Below, in pieces: positions 35,876 through 44,917 of a stretch of 64,000 bases of DNA. The stretch's first letter is position 1. Each line of letters begins with the position of its first letter. Below the pieces are notes generated by a model. It was not told the origin of the DNA and ran no database searches. It saw only the letters and a list, made by a program, of their open reading frames with translations. The stretch covers positions 992,001 through 1,056,000 of the forward strand of contig OZ244900.1 in assembly GCA_965221595.1 (NCBI GenBank), written 5' to 3'. Origin of the DNA: JAAXGX01 sp965221595 (GTDB taxonomy: Bacteria > Acidobacteriota > Vicinamibacteria > Vicinamibacterales > UBA8438). The translations under genes and the position numbers were made by a program.

Positions 35876-37417
35876 ATGCGCGGGAGCGGCATGAGCCGGA
35901 GCCTGGTCGCGTCGTGTCTGGGACTGCTGCTGGCTGCAACGGCGGCCGCCCAGGCACCCGAGCAACGGCTGGTGCGGGCGGTCCGCGCCGGCGACGTGCC
36001 GGGCGTGCAGGCCCTGCTGCGGGAGCCGCTCGACGTCGACGCAGCGCAGCCCGACGGTGCAACGGCCTTGCACTGGGCGGCCTACCTGGACGACGCCGCG
36101 ACCGCGGAGCTGCTGCTGGCGGCGGGCGCCGCGCCGGACGCCGCGAACGAGCTGGGCATGACGCCGCTCCACCTGGCCTGCGAGAACGGCAACGCCGCGC
36201 TGGTGCGGGCGCTGCTGGCGGCCGGGGCGTCGCCGCACGCGGCGCTGCCGAGCGGCGAGACGGCGCTGATGACGGCCGCCCGCACGGGCAGCGCCGGCGC
36301 GGTGGCGGCGCTGCTCGCGCACGGCGCCGACGTGCGCGCGCGGGAAGCCACGGAAGGGCAGACTGCCCTGATGTGGGCCGTGTCGCAGCGGCATGCCGAC
36401 GTGGTGGAGATCCTGCTGGCGGCCGGCGCGGACGTGGGCGCGCGGTCCGACGTCCGACCGACGGTGATTGCGCGCTCTCCGCGTCCGCGCGGCGCCGGTG
36501 CCGTGACCGTCGTCGACGAAGGCGGGTTCACCCCGCTGCTGTTCGCCGCGCGCGTGGGCGACCTGGCGTCCACGCGGCTGCTGCTCGCCGCCGGCGCCGA
36601 CCCCGACGAGACTGCACCGGCGGGCACCAGCGCGCTCGTCGTGGCGGCGCACAGCGGCCACGGTGCGCTGGCGTCCCTGCTGCTCGCCGCAGGCGCCGAC
36701 CCGAACGCGGCGGCGGCGGGCTACGCCGCCCTGCACGCGGCCATCCTGCGAGGGGATGCCGAGCTGGCGGAGGCGTTGCTCGACCACGGCGCGGATCCGG
36801 ACGCCCGCCTGGTGCGCGGCACCCGCTATGCCCGCCAGGGCAAGCTGTTCGCGCTGAACATGAACTGGGTCGGGGCGACGCCCTTCTTTCTCGCCGCCAA
36901 GTTCGGCCGGGGCGACATCATGCGTCTGCTCGCCGCGCGCGGTGCCGACCCGCACGCAGGTCTCGACGGCGGCGTGACGCCGCTGATGGCTGCCGCCGGC
37001 ATGCTCACCCGCGGCTTCGGCCGGGCCGGCCGCGACCGCCGGGGCCGCGAGATGGATTCGGCCGAGATGGAGATCGCCCTCACGCAGGATCCGGATCGCC
37101 GGCGCGTCATGGGCAGCGGCATCGACGCCGTGCGCGCCGCGCTCGAGCTGGGCGCGGACGTCAACGCCGCGAATGCGTCCGGCGACACCGCCCTGCACCT
37201 GGCCGCCTACCATGGCTTCAGGAGCGTCGTGGAGCTGCTGGTAAACCGCGGCGCCCGACTGGACGCGATGAATCGGCACGGCGAGACGCCGTTGGACCGC
37301 GCGTTGAGCGCGCGCGCCCCGGCGCGGCTGACCCGCAGCCTGACGGATTACAGCGACACGAGCATGGCGGACCTGCTGCGGTCGCTGGCCGCGAGCGAGC
37401 AGGAGCCTGCGCCGTAG
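35876..37417 (+). CDS. secreted ankyrin-repeat protein
   Basis: A 513-residue protein with a signal peptide ending near TAAAQA and about a dozen ankyrin repeats of the DGATALHWAAYLD-type, running from residue 25 to nearly the end. Some repeats are degenerate and two long inserts occur (about 195-215 and 370-420). ATG at 35876 is chosen because GGAGG lies five bases before it. It follows the DUF1592-DUF1552 pair by 15 bases, a gene order also common in Acidobacteriota, so it is probably a scaffold for those two proteins. The partner role is inference. Confidence 0.9.
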   Translation: MRGSGMSRSLVASCLGLLLAATAAAQAPEQRLVRAVRAGDVPGVQALLREPLDVDAAQPDGATALHWAAYLDDAATAELLLAAGAAPDAANELGMTPLHLACENGNAALVRALLAAGASPHAALPSGETALMTAARTGSAGAVAALLAHGADVRAREATEGQTALMWAVSQRHADVVEILLAAGADVGARSDVRPTVIARSPRPRGAGAVTVVDEGGFTPLLFAARVGDLASTRLLLAAGADPDETAPAGTSALVVAAHSGHGALASLLLAAGADPNAAAAGYAALHAAILRGDAELAEALLDHGADPDARLVRGTRYARQGKLFALNMNWVGATPFFLAAKFGRGDIMRLLAARGADPHAGLDGGVTPLMAAAGMLTRGFGRAGRDRRGREMDSAEMEIALTQDPDRRRVMGSGIDAVRAALELGADVNAANASGDTALHLAAYHGFRSVVELLVNRGARLDAMNRHGETPLDRALSARAPARLTRSLTDYSDTSMADLLRSLAASEQEPAP

Positions 37418-37515
37418 AACGGCGCGGACTCCTGCAGGGTGGCGTCCCACCGTCACGAGAAGCCGGCGCTGCCGCAGCGGCGAGTGCGCGGGGGCGGCCG
37501 AGGGGATCTTCGGAT

Positions 37516-37540
37516 GAGGGGGGCTACCGGTGCCCCCCTC
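37516..37540. terminator. hairpin between convergent genes
   Basis: GAGGGGGGC (37516-37524) and GCCCCCCTC (37532-37540) form a perfect 9-base stem with a 7-base loop, between the ankyrin gene and the convergent HpcH/HpaI gene. There is no T-run, so bidirectional termination is probable but not certain. Confidence 0.5.
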
Positions 37541-37557
37541 CGTTCGCGTGCGCGGTG

Positions 37558-38436
37558 TCACCCGCCGAGCGGCAGGATGAATTCCCAGCCTTCGTCGATG
37601 CGCTGCTGCAGGCGGACGGCGCTGTCGCCGCAGCCGCAGATCACCCGGTCCTGCGCCTTGCACGCCGCGAGGACCTTCTCATACATGGCGTCGACCTCCG
37701 GGTGGTTCTCCGGGCCGGGCGCCGGGCCGAGGCCGAGGTCGATGCTCATGTCGCCGGGCACGACCAGGATGGCGCTGACCGGCGCGGCCAGGATGTCCTC
37801 GATGTTGCCGACGGCCTCGGCTGACTCGACCATGGCCACCACGAAGAGCTCGCCCTCGGGGTCGAGCGGCCAGACGTCGGCGCGCGCGTGGTACTCGGCC
37901 GTGTCCACGCCCCACAGGCGGGCCGCCCGTCCGGGTCCCCAGCCCCGCTCGCCGCGCGGCTCGGGCTGCGCGTCGTCCCGCAGCGGCGGATAGCGGGCGG
38001 CTCGCACGAGCCGGACCGCCTCCGGGCCCGTGTCGACGTGGGGCACGATGACGCCCAGGCCGCCGAGGTCGAGGACCTGCTTGATCGCCCACTTGAAGTC
38101 CTCGTCGCCCTCCTGCGGGATGCGCACCATCGGCGTCAGCCGCAGGCGGCCCTGGTCGTCGCGGTCCTGATCGGCTTCGGCGAAGGCCTCCACGATGCGC
38201 TCGGCCGAGAAGGGCGAGTGCTCCATGTCGACGAAGCGCCAGTCCTGATTGGCGATGGCTGGCCGACCCTGCTCGATCGCCTCGATGATCTTGTTGATGC
38301 GGGTCCGTTCCTGCGCCTGGGCCGCGGGTGCGCCGGTGCCCGCGGCAATCGCGAGGGCGGCCAGCGCGGCAGTGACGGCCGGCGCAGTACGGCGGCCCCT
38401 CGTTGCTCGACGGCGTGTGGTGTCGGTCGCGTACAT
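37558..38436 (-). CDS. secreted HpcH/HpaI-aldolase-family protein
   Basis: A 292-residue protein. The C-terminal 220 residues follow the phosphoenolpyruvate/2-oxo-acid aldolase barrel: LTPMVRIPQ (metal-side Arg), LGGLGVIVPHVDTGPEAVRLVRAARYPP and VAMVESAEAVGNIEDIL with the metal-binding Glu, then VVPGDMSIDLG with the metal Asp. The N-terminus is a long basic region and a signal-like segment (ALAALAIAAGTGAPAAQA), unusual because these aldolases are cytoplasmic. ATG 38436 has a perfect AAGGAGGTG site. The substrate is unknown. It is divergent from the metallo-hydrolase gene. Confidence 0.85.
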   Translation of the reverse strand: MYATDTTRRRATRGRRTAPAVTAALAALAIAAGTGAPAAQAQERTRINKIIEAIEQGRPAIANQDWRFVDMEHSPFSAERIVEAFAEADQDRDDQGRLRLTPMVRIPQEGDEDFKWAIKQVLDLGGLGVIVPHVDTGPEAVRLVRAARYPPLRDDAQPEPRGERGWGPGRAARLWGVDTAEYHARADVWPLDPEGELFVVAMVESAEAVGNIEDILAAPVSAILVVPGDMSIDLGLGPAPGPENHPEVDAMYEKVLAACKAQDRVICGCGDSAVRLQQRIDEGWEFILPLGG

Positions 38437-38572
38437 GGCACCTCCTTCTGTCGTGTGTGATTCTGGATCTAGACTAGCGTAGCCGCGCGGCCGGTTGGGC
38501 TCGTCCGGGCTGGAATGTCCGGCACGGTCGGCTGTCGACCGCGCTCGTCCGCCGCCGAAGGAGGAAAGACCG

Positions 38573-39502
38573 ATGAGACGCTGCACGACGCTGGGGATAT
38601 TGATGCTGGCGGGCCTGCTGCTGACGGCGGCGACCTACGAGGCACGGCAGGCGCAGGAGCGGGTCGACCTCGAAGTCCAGGAGGTTGCCGACAACCTCTA
38701 CATGCTGGCGAACGCTGCGTCGGTGGAGGGGATGGGCGGCGGCGGCAACACCGCCATCTTCGTCATGGCCGACGGGGTCGCGCTCGTCGACACGAAGATC
38801 AACGGCTACGGCCCGGACATCATCGCGCACGTGGCGGGCATCACCGACAAGCCCATCACCACGGTCATCAACACCCACACACACTTCGACCACAGCGGCG
38901 GCAACATCGAGCTGCCCGACACGGTCGAGTTCGTGGTGCACGAGAACACGCGCGCGCAGATGGCGCGCCCGACCTGCGAGCCGGTGACCAACTGCGAAGC
39001 GTTCCAGGGCGACAACGCGAAGTATCTGCCGCGGACCACCTACTCCGAGCGCCTGTCGCTCTACAGCGGGCCCGACCAGATCGACCTGTACCACTTCGGC
39101 CGCGGCCACACCGACGGCGACACCTTCGTCGTCTTCAAGGCCGCGCGCACCATGCACACCGGCGACATGTTCCAGCGCATGGCCCTGCCGTTCATCGACG
39201 TCGCCAACGGCAACGGCAGCGCGACGGAGTTCGGCTCGACGCTGCGCAAGGCGGTGGCCGGGGTGGCCGACGTCGACACGGTGATGCCGGGCCACAACCC
39301 GACGCCGGTTGCCTGGGCCGACTTCGTCGACTTCAGCGGCTTCTTCAACGACGTCGTGAGCAAGGCGCAGAACGGGCAGGCCGCAGGCCGCTCAGTGGAC
39401 GAGGTCGTGGCCGCCTACCGCGTGCCGGCCGAGTACAGCGACTTCGCCGCGCCCGAGCGGGCCCTGCGGACGACCGTGCAGCACGTCTACGACGGGAACT
39501 AG
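38573..39502 (+). CDS. secreted metallo-beta-lactamase-fold hydrolase
   Basis: A 309-residue protein with a signal peptide. Metal ligands: THTHFDHSG (HxHxDH), FGRGHTDGDTF, MHTGDMF (Asp) and MPGHNPTP (His). This pattern resembles quinoprotein-relay (SoxH/QPMO-type) and related periplasmic MBL proteins rather than antibiotic-hydrolysing enzymes. ATG 38573 follows GAAGGAGGAAAG. The substrate cannot be told. The gene converges with the next one over a 74-base gap. Confidence 0.88.
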   Translation: MRRCTTLGILMLAGLLLTAATYEARQAQERVDLEVQEVADNLYMLANAASVEGMGGGGNTAIFVMADGVALVDTKINGYGPDIIAHVAGITDKPITTVINTHTHFDHSGGNIELPDTVEFVVHENTRAQMARPTCEPVTNCEAFQGDNAKYLPRTTYSERLSLYSGPDQIDLYHFGRGHTDGDTFVVFKAARTMHTGDMFQRMALPFIDVANGNGSATEFGSTLRKAVAGVADVDTVMPGHNPTPVAWADFVDFSGFFNDVVSKAQNGQAAGRSVDEVVAAYRVPAEYSDFAAPERALRTTVQHVYDGN

Positions 39503-39576
39503 TAGCCGCCGTGCGCGCCTCGCGGTCTGCAGGGTGGTGCGGGGCAGCCCGCTTGTATTCTTCGCCCCGCCCCGCG

Positions 39577-40536
39577 TCACCGCGAGCCGGTCTCGGCGGC
39601 CTGCTCCGCGGCGCGCGCGCCGGCCAGTATGTTCTCCAGGCCGTAGTTGCCCTCGTGGCAGGCGTATTCGTAGAGGTCCCCGTCGAGCCTCGTCATGGGA
39701 ATTGACGCCGTCCAGGGCCGAGAGTACTCCGTGGGATCGGTCACGGTGTACTGGTAGTCGATCGTGTTCTCGTCGACCCGCGTGAAGCGCTCGACCAGGC
39801 GCGTGGTCTCGTTGGCCCCGAAGACGGTCAGCGCGCGCCCGTTCACCGGGATGAAGTTGCCGGTCTCGACCACGAGGGTGTCGCCGTCCCAGTAGCCGCG
39901 CGAGTCGCCCAGCCACTGCCGGATGCGCCGGTCCGCGTGCGGCCGCCCGTCCAGGGGAATGATGCGGGCGTCGTGGATCATCTCGACCAGGACCACGACG
40001 TAGCCCGGGATCTGCAGGATCTGGTAGTTGTGGTTGTAGAAACCCGGCATCATCGAGCCCGGCATCCCGCGTGAGATGCAGCGCTCGTAGAGGTTGCGGT
40101 CTTCCGGCCCGGCGGGCTCGCGGTTGCGGTACGACTCGCGGGCGGCGCGGCGGTCCACCTCGGCCGGCGCCAGCGGCAGCTTCCCGTCCGGCGGGTCGAT
40201 GATCAGCGACGTGCGCGCCATCCGCACACCCCGCTCGACCCAGAAGTTGTTGTACGAGCCGGTCTCGCCCGTGCCCGGCTCGATGCCGCGCTGCTCGCGG
40301 GCAACGTCCCCGGCCTCGTCGCGGGCGGCGCGTTCCTCGTCCGTCAGGACATCCTGACCCGCCAGGTCGGCGGGCCGCTCCAGCGGCGTCGTCGTGGTGT
40401 TCGTCCAGTTCCCCTGCAGGTCCGGATCGCCCCACGGCGTCCGCGGCGTTTCCCAGCCCTGGGCGCCGCCGCCCGCCGGCGTCAGCAGCACGAACGCCGC
40501 CGCGGTGAACAACGCTGCGCGACATCGATGGCTCAT
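39577..40536 (-). CDS. secreted 'DPDLQGNW' protein, copy 1
   Basis: A 319-residue exported protein of a family expanded in Acidobacteriota but without a known function. Landmarks: GDPDLQGNWTNTTTTPLERP after the signal peptide, SLIIDPPDGKLP, RCISRGMPG, MIHDARIIPLDGRPH, IRQWLGDSRGYWDGDTLVVET and CHEGNYGLENIL at the end. The lipocalin-like beta pattern is suggestive only. ATG 40536 has GAGGAGG upstream. The neighbour at 40623 is a paralogue in the same direction, 86 bases apart; the pair looks like a tandem duplication. Confidence 0.82.
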   Translation of the reverse strand: MSHRCRAALFTAAAFVLLTPAGGGAQGWETPRTPWGDPDLQGNWTNTTTTPLERPADLAGQDVLTDEERAARDEAGDVAREQRGIEPGTGETGSYNNFWVERGVRMARTSLIIDPPDGKLPLAPAEVDRRAARESYRNREPAGPEDRNLYERCISRGMPGSMMPGFYNHNYQILQIPGYVVVLVEMIHDARIIPLDGRPHADRRIRQWLGDSRGYWDGDTLVVETGNFIPVNGRALTVFGANETTRLVERFTRVDENTIDYQYTVTDPTEYSRPWTASIPMTRLDGDLYEYACHEGNYGLENILAGARAAEQAAETGSR

Positions 40537-40622
40537 CTTCGTCCTCCTCGGATCTCCGCCCGCGCCTGAGCACACCATGATGGATCAGGGCCCCTCCCCG
40601 CGCAAGACGCGGCCGGCGGGGC

Positions 40623-41615
40623 TCAGCGGCGTGCGTCTTCCAACCGGGCGGTGCGCAGCATGCCGACGATGGACCGGTTGCCCTCGTGGCAGGCGAACTC
40701 CCAGATCGGCTGGTCGCGCCGCTGCAGGGGTACCTCGGCCGTCCAGGGGGCGGCCCACGTGGCCGGGTCGTGCAGCGTGACGCGGTACGCCAGGGTGTTC
40801 GGCCCGGTGCGGGTGAACCGTTCCTCCAGGTGCAGGCCTTCGGCCGCGCCGCGGTAGTAGCTGTCGGGCGAGAAGTTCGTCGTCCGGACGATCAGCGTGT
40901 CGCCCTCCCAACGCCCGCGCGAGTCGCCGTTCCACTGCCGGATGCGGGCGGGCAGGTGCGGCCGCCCGTCCAGGGGGATGAGCCGCGCGTCGTGGAACGC
41001 CTCGCTCACGAACGCCAAGTGGCTCGGCGTCTGGACGATCTGGTAGTAGGTGTACGGCCCGGCGCCGAAGTTGCCGCCGAGGCGCGGCACGCCGGTGGTG
41101 ATGCAGCGGTGGATGCTGCTGAGGTCTTCGGGGCCGGTCTTCAGTTCCCAGCCCTTGTCGACGGCCGCCTCGCGCGCCTCGGCCGCCGCCGTACGCGCCG
41201 GGATGCGGCCGTCCGGCGGATCGACGATCAGCGACGTGCGGTCGGTGAACGTGATGTCCACCATGCCGATCGAGCTGCTGGTCGACCAGGCGATGTAGGT
41301 CTCCACGTTCTGCAGGGCGGCGCGGAACGCGCCCTCGGGCGTCGTGAACGCGCTGCGACCAGCGGCGAAGATGCGCGCCGCGCGCGCGGTCAGCCGCTCC
41401 ACCTCCTCGCCGGTCAGGTGCGTGCGGTCGGCCAGCTCGGGGAGGCGCTCGAGCGGCGTGGCCACGTTGTTCAGCCATACCCCCTGCAGGTCGGGGCGCC
41501 CGTCCGGCAGGCGCGGCGGCTCCCAGGCGTCGGCGGTCTGACCGCGCGCGGGCGACGCCGGCCACGCCGCGAGCGTCAAGACGACCAGTGAGGCCGCGAT
41601 ACGTCGATCCGGCAT
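40623..41615 (-). CDS. secreted 'DPDLQGNW' protein, copy 2
   Basis: A 330-residue paralogue of the next gene downstream, with the same landmarks in the same order (RPDLQGVWLNNVATPLERLP, SLIVDPPDGRIP, RCITTGVPR, AFHDARLIPLDGRPH, RQWNGDSRGRWEGDTLIV, CHEGNRSIVGML). It has its own signal peptide and a GGGAGG ribosome site before ATG 41615. The two proteins are clearly diverged, so the duplication is old. No function is known for either. Confidence 0.82.
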   Translation of the reverse strand: MPDRRIAASLVVLTLAAWPASPARGQTADAWEPPRLPDGRPDLQGVWLNNVATPLERLPELADRTHLTGEEVERLTARAARIFAAGRSAFTTPEGAFRAALQNVETYIAWSTSSSIGMVDITFTDRTSLIVDPPDGRIPARTAAAEAREAAVDKGWELKTGPEDLSSIHRCITTGVPRLGGNFGAGPYTYYQIVQTPSHLAFVSEAFHDARLIPLDGRPHLPARIRQWNGDSRGRWEGDTLIVRTTNFSPDSYYRGAAEGLHLEERFTRTGPNTLAYRVTLHDPATWAAPWTAEVPLQRRDQPIWEFACHEGNRSIVGMLRTARLEDARR

Positions 41616-41755
41616 GTTGCAGTACCTCCCGGCGGGCCGGCGGCGCGCTTTGCCCGCGGGTCCGCCCGCCCTGTCCCGGCCCGCTCGGTGCATCTTCCCG
41701 CACTTGACGTTGCGGCGCAACGGTCCGCGGCGGCCCGGCGAGGTTGGAACCGGCC

Positions 41756-43249
41756 TCACGCGCCCGCCAGTTCGACCAGCATGGCCGCCTGCATCGTCAG
41801 ATTCAGGCGGAGCTGATCGACGGTGACGAACTCGTGGTCGCTGTGGCCGGTGTAGACCGCATCCGGCATGGACGGTCCGAAGTTGACGCCGTTCGGGAGC
41901 AGCCGGGCCTGCGTGCCGCCACCGACGGCGACCGGGCCGGCGTCGCGCCGGCCGGTGTAGTGGCGGAAGATGTCGACGAGCACCGGCACGTGGGGCGCGG
42001 ACTCGAGGTGGTAGGGGGCTCCGAGCCTGAGACGGCAGCTGGGCGCCGGGCCGCCGTGCCGCCGGGTCCAGGCGGCAACGGCCGCGCGGACCGCCGTCTC
42101 GACATCGTCCGGACCGCGTCCGGCGGGGCAGCGCACGTTGAAGGATGCCTCGAGCGCGCCGTCGTCGCATGCGTTCAACTGGGTCAGCACCAGTGTGAGC
42201 GGCCCCATGAAGGGATGCCTGCACGCCAGGTCCCCGAAGCGCTCGGCGTAGTGGCCGGTGCCGACGAGCTCGTCGATGAGCCGTACCATGCGGCTCGCCG
42301 CCGTGGGCGGCCAGTCGCGGCGCGCGCAGAGCGCGGCCAGGTGCGTGATGGCGTTGCGGCCCTCCGCCGGGGTCGAGGAGTGCGCGGCGAGGCCGTGCGC
42401 GTGCACGGTCAGCCGGCGGCCTTCCGGCTCGAACTCGAACGTGACACCGTCGGCGGGGTCCACCTCGGCGCGCAGCACCGCGGCCAGCTCCGGCGGGGCG
42501 TCCTCGACCAGCACGGTCGCCGCGGCCGGTACACGGGTCCGCGCCTCGCCGCCCGTGAAGGAGGTCAGACGTCCGCCCGGCGCCGAGCGGGGGGAGCGGT
42601 CGGGTGCGGCCGCCACCGTGAGGACGATGCTGCCGGTGCCCTTCTCGGCGGTCACGACCGGGTACTTCGCGTCTAGCGCCACGTTGAGTGGCGGCGGTTC
42701 CCAGCCGGCGAGGAACTCCCGAAACGGCGTCCAGTCCGACTCCTCGGCCAGCGAGACGATGAGCTCGATCCGGCGCCGCGGCCGGCAGCGGGCCGAGAAT
42801 ACCTGCATGGCCGCGAGCGCGGTGGCGATCGAGGCCTTGTCGTCCTCGACGCCGCGCCCGATGAGCCGCCCGGGCTCGCTCGTAGTGTCGAGGCGGAACG
42901 GGTCGCCGCCCCAACGCCGGGGTTCGGCCGGCTGCACGTCGCCGTGGGTCAGGATGCCCAGCCGGTCGGCGTCCCGCCCGAGGCCGATGACGACGGCGGC
43001 TCCGTGGTCCTCGAAGTCGAATCCCCGCTCGCGGCCGCAGCCGGCCAGGTACTCCTTGAGTTCGCGGAAGACCGGGAGCCGCGCGTTGGGCGTCGGCGGA
43101 TCTGCCACGGTCGGCAGCGCGACCAGGTCGGCCAGGGTCGCGATGGCGGCGTCGAGCCGCGCGGCCGCTGCAGTGCCGGCGGCGCGCGCCGCCGGCGACG
43201 GTGCACCCGCGGCGGGTCGGGGCACTGCGGCGGGGCGCACCGCGGTCAT
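41756..43249 (-). CDS. M20-family metallopeptidase (dipeptidase-like)
   Basis: A 497-residue cytoplasmic zinc peptidase. Metal and catalytic residues: ILTHGDVQP (His, Asp), GRGVEDDKAS (bridging Asp), SLAEESDW (catalytic Glu and metal Glu), and a final TGHSDHEFV (His). The central lid domain is long, as in PepV-type dipeptidases, and the 30-residue N-terminal Pro/Ala tail is probably unstructured. ATG 43249 is the first good start; a TTG-type frame upstream is ignored. The peptide substrate is unknown. Confidence 0.85.
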   Translation of the reverse strand: MTAVRPAAVPRPAAGAPSPAARAAGTAAAARLDAAIATLADLVALPTVADPPTPNARLPVFRELKEYLAGCGRERGFDFEDHGAAVVIGLGRDADRLGILTHGDVQPAEPRRWGGDPFRLDTTSEPGRLIGRGVEDDKASIATALAAMQVFSARCRPRRRIELIVSLAEESDWTPFREFLAGWEPPPLNVALDAKYPVVTAEKGTGSIVLTVAAAPDRSPRSAPGGRLTSFTGGEARTRVPAAATVLVEDAPPELAAVLRAEVDPADGVTFEFEPEGRRLTVHAHGLAAHSSTPAEGRNAITHLAALCARRDWPPTAASRMVRLIDELVGTGHYAERFGDLACRHPFMGPLTLVLTQLNACDDGALEASFNVRCPAGRGPDDVETAVRAAVAAWTRRHGGPAPSCRLRLGAPYHLESAPHVPVLVDIFRHYTGRRDAGPVAVGGGTQARLLPNGVNFGPSMPDAVYTGHSDHEFVTVDQLRLNLTMQAAMLVELAGA

Positions 43250-43350
43250 CGCGCCCCAGTCTAGCAGCCCGCGGCAAAAGCCCCGCTGCATTCGCCTGGC
43301 GCTGCATCCCGCCTGCCTGCGCCCAGGAATCCTGCTATTTTCTCCCGCAC

Positions 43351-44700
43351 ATGCCCGACGCTGCGGAAGGTGGTTCGTACCGGCGTATCTGGGCGCTGGC
43401 GTGGCCGACGCTGGTCTACAGTCTGCTGGAGCTGAGTCTGGGCACCGCCGACTTGCTGATGGTGCGCGGACTCGGCAGCGCCGCGACCGCGGCCATCGGG
43501 CTCAACCGGCAGGTCACGTTTCTGCTCGAATCGGCGGCACTGGCGGTCGCGACCGGCGTCATCGCGCTGGTCAGCCAGGGGGTCGGCGCGGGCGACCGCC
43601 GGCAGGTGGACGGCGCCGTGCGCCAGAGCCTGCGGCTCGTCGTCGTCCTGGGTTTGCCGACCACGCTGATCGGCTATGCGGCGAGCCGCCCGCTGCTGGT
43701 CGCGCTGCAGGCCAGCGCGGAGACGATGGCGCACGGCGTGCCGTACCTGCACATCTACTTTCTCGGCACGGTCTTCCTGTGGACGAATCTGGTGGCCGCG
43801 GCCGTCTATCGGGGGACCGGCGACACCGTGACGCCGCTGAAGCTGGTCAGCATCGTCAGCGTGCTCAACATCGGCCTCAACTACGTCTTCATCTTCGGCG
43901 TGGGGGGGCTGCCGGCCTACGGCGTGGCGGGCGCCGCCATCGGGACCGTGGTCGCGCGGGCGCTGGGCGCGGCGGTCTACCTGGCCCTGCTCGTGCGGGG
44001 CACGCCGCACGCGCGGCTGCAGCTCCGGCCGTGGGTGGGCGTGGACTGGGTGCTGGTGCGGCGCATCCTGCGGATCGGCACGTCGCCCGCACTGGCGGCT
44101 GTCGCGCGCAACGGGGCGCGGCTGGTGTACCTGGCCCTGCTGGGCACCGTGCCACTGGGCGCATCGCTGCACGCCGCCGTCGGCATCGGTCTGCAGGTGC
44201 GGCTGGTCAGCGTGCTCCCGGCCCTGGCGTTCCAGGTGGCGGCGGCGACGCTCGTCGGGCAGGCCGTGGGCGCGCGCCGGCACGATCTGGCGCAGGCGCT
44301 GGGCCAGCGCACGGTGCTGTTGCTGGCGCTGATAATGGCGGGCGTGGTGGGGGTGACCATCCTGCTGGCCGAGCCCATCGCGAGGCTGCTCATCGCCGAT
44401 CCGGAGGTCGCGGCGCTGGGGGCCACGGTGCTGCGCTGGTTCGCCGTCGCGCAATTCTTCAGCTCGCTCAGCATCGGCACGCAGGGCGCGCTCACCGGCG
44501 TCGGCGATACCAGGCCGATTCTGCGCTACACGCTGGTCACGCAGTGGGGACTGCTGCTGGCCTGCACGGCGACCCTGCTGCTGTGGCTCGGATGGGTGCC
44601 CGAGGGTGCGCTGCTGGCGTGGGTGGTGGCTCCGGTGGTGCAGCTCGCGCTGATGCAGCGGCTCTTCCGGAGCGGCCGCTGGCGCCGCCTGCGCGTCTGA
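43351..44700 (+). CDS. MATE-family efflux transporter
   Basis: A 449-residue protein with 12 hydrophobic segments in two halves. MATE features: WPTLVYSLLELSLGTADLLM in the first helix region, the AAVYRGTGDT loop, and a corresponding SIGTQGALTGVGDTRP in the second half. It exports cationic compounds by Na+ or H+ antiport, closest in type to the DinF/NorM branches. It is followed at 122 bases by pqqA, which has its own promoter, so it is probably not part of the pqq operon, though it could export something made nearby. Confidence 0.9.
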   Translation: MPDAAEGGSYRRIWALAWPTLVYSLLELSLGTADLLMVRGLGSAATAAIGLNRQVTFLLESAALAVATGVIALVSQGVGAGDRRQVDGAVRQSLRLVVVLGLPTTLIGYAASRPLLVALQASAETMAHGVPYLHIYFLGTVFLWTNLVAAAVYRGTGDTVTPLKLVSIVSVLNIGLNYVFIFGVGGLPAYGVAGAAIGTVVARALGAAVYLALLVRGTPHARLQLRPWVGVDWVLVRRILRIGTSPALAAVARNGARLVYLALLGTVPLGASLHAAVGIGLQVRLVSVLPALAFQVAAATLVGQAVGARRHDLAQALGQRTVLLLALIMAGVVGVTILLAEPIARLLIADPEVAALGATVLRWFAVAQFFSSLSIGTQGALTGVGDTRPILRYTLVTQWGLLLACTATLLLWLGWVPEGALLAWVVAPVVQLALMQRLFRSGRWRRLRV

Positions 44701-44730
44701 CGGTGGCGTCGGGAATCGAAAAAATGTGGC

Positions 44731-44759
44731 TTGCATGCGACTCGCCGCGGTGCTATGCT
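44731..44759 (+). promoter_or_regulatory. sigma-70-type promoter of the pqq operon
   Basis: TTGCAT (44731-44736), a 17-base spacer and TATGCT (44754-44759) stand 62 bases before pqqA. This is the best vegetative promoter match in the window and explains separate expression of pqqABCDE. Confidence 0.65.
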
Positions 44760-44821
44760 CCCTCATTCAGAGTTTCGGACGTCGTAAGTCGCGGCAACCA
44801 CCATCATCAAGGAGTAGCCAG

Positions 44822-44893
44822 ATGACCTGGACGAAGCCCGAGTTCAAAGCGATCTCGCTGTCGATGGAAGTGACGTTCTACGTCAACAGCTAG
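44822..44893 (+). CDS. pqqA: PqqA, PQQ precursor peptide
   Basis: A 23-residue peptide (MTWTKPEFKAISLSMEVTFY then VNS) with the invariant Glu16 and Tyr20 in the E-V-T-F-Y motif. PqqE joins these two side chains and the rest of the peptide is discarded to give PQQ. AAGGAG lies eight bases before ATG 44822 and the gene ends in TAG. It stands first in the pqqABCDE order. The gap to pqqB is only 24 bases; excess PqqA over the enzymes would have to come from stronger translation. Confidence 0.95.
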   Translation: MTWTKPEFKAISLSMEVTFYVNS

Positions 44894-44917
44894 GAGAGAT
44901 CGACAGGTTCGTACGCC

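Noticed and set aside
35060..37663. Long minus-strand frame opposite the ankyrin and DUF1552 genes
   Set aside because: His/Arg/Gln/Val-rich text typical of antisense to high-GC genes, without motifs or a ribosome site.
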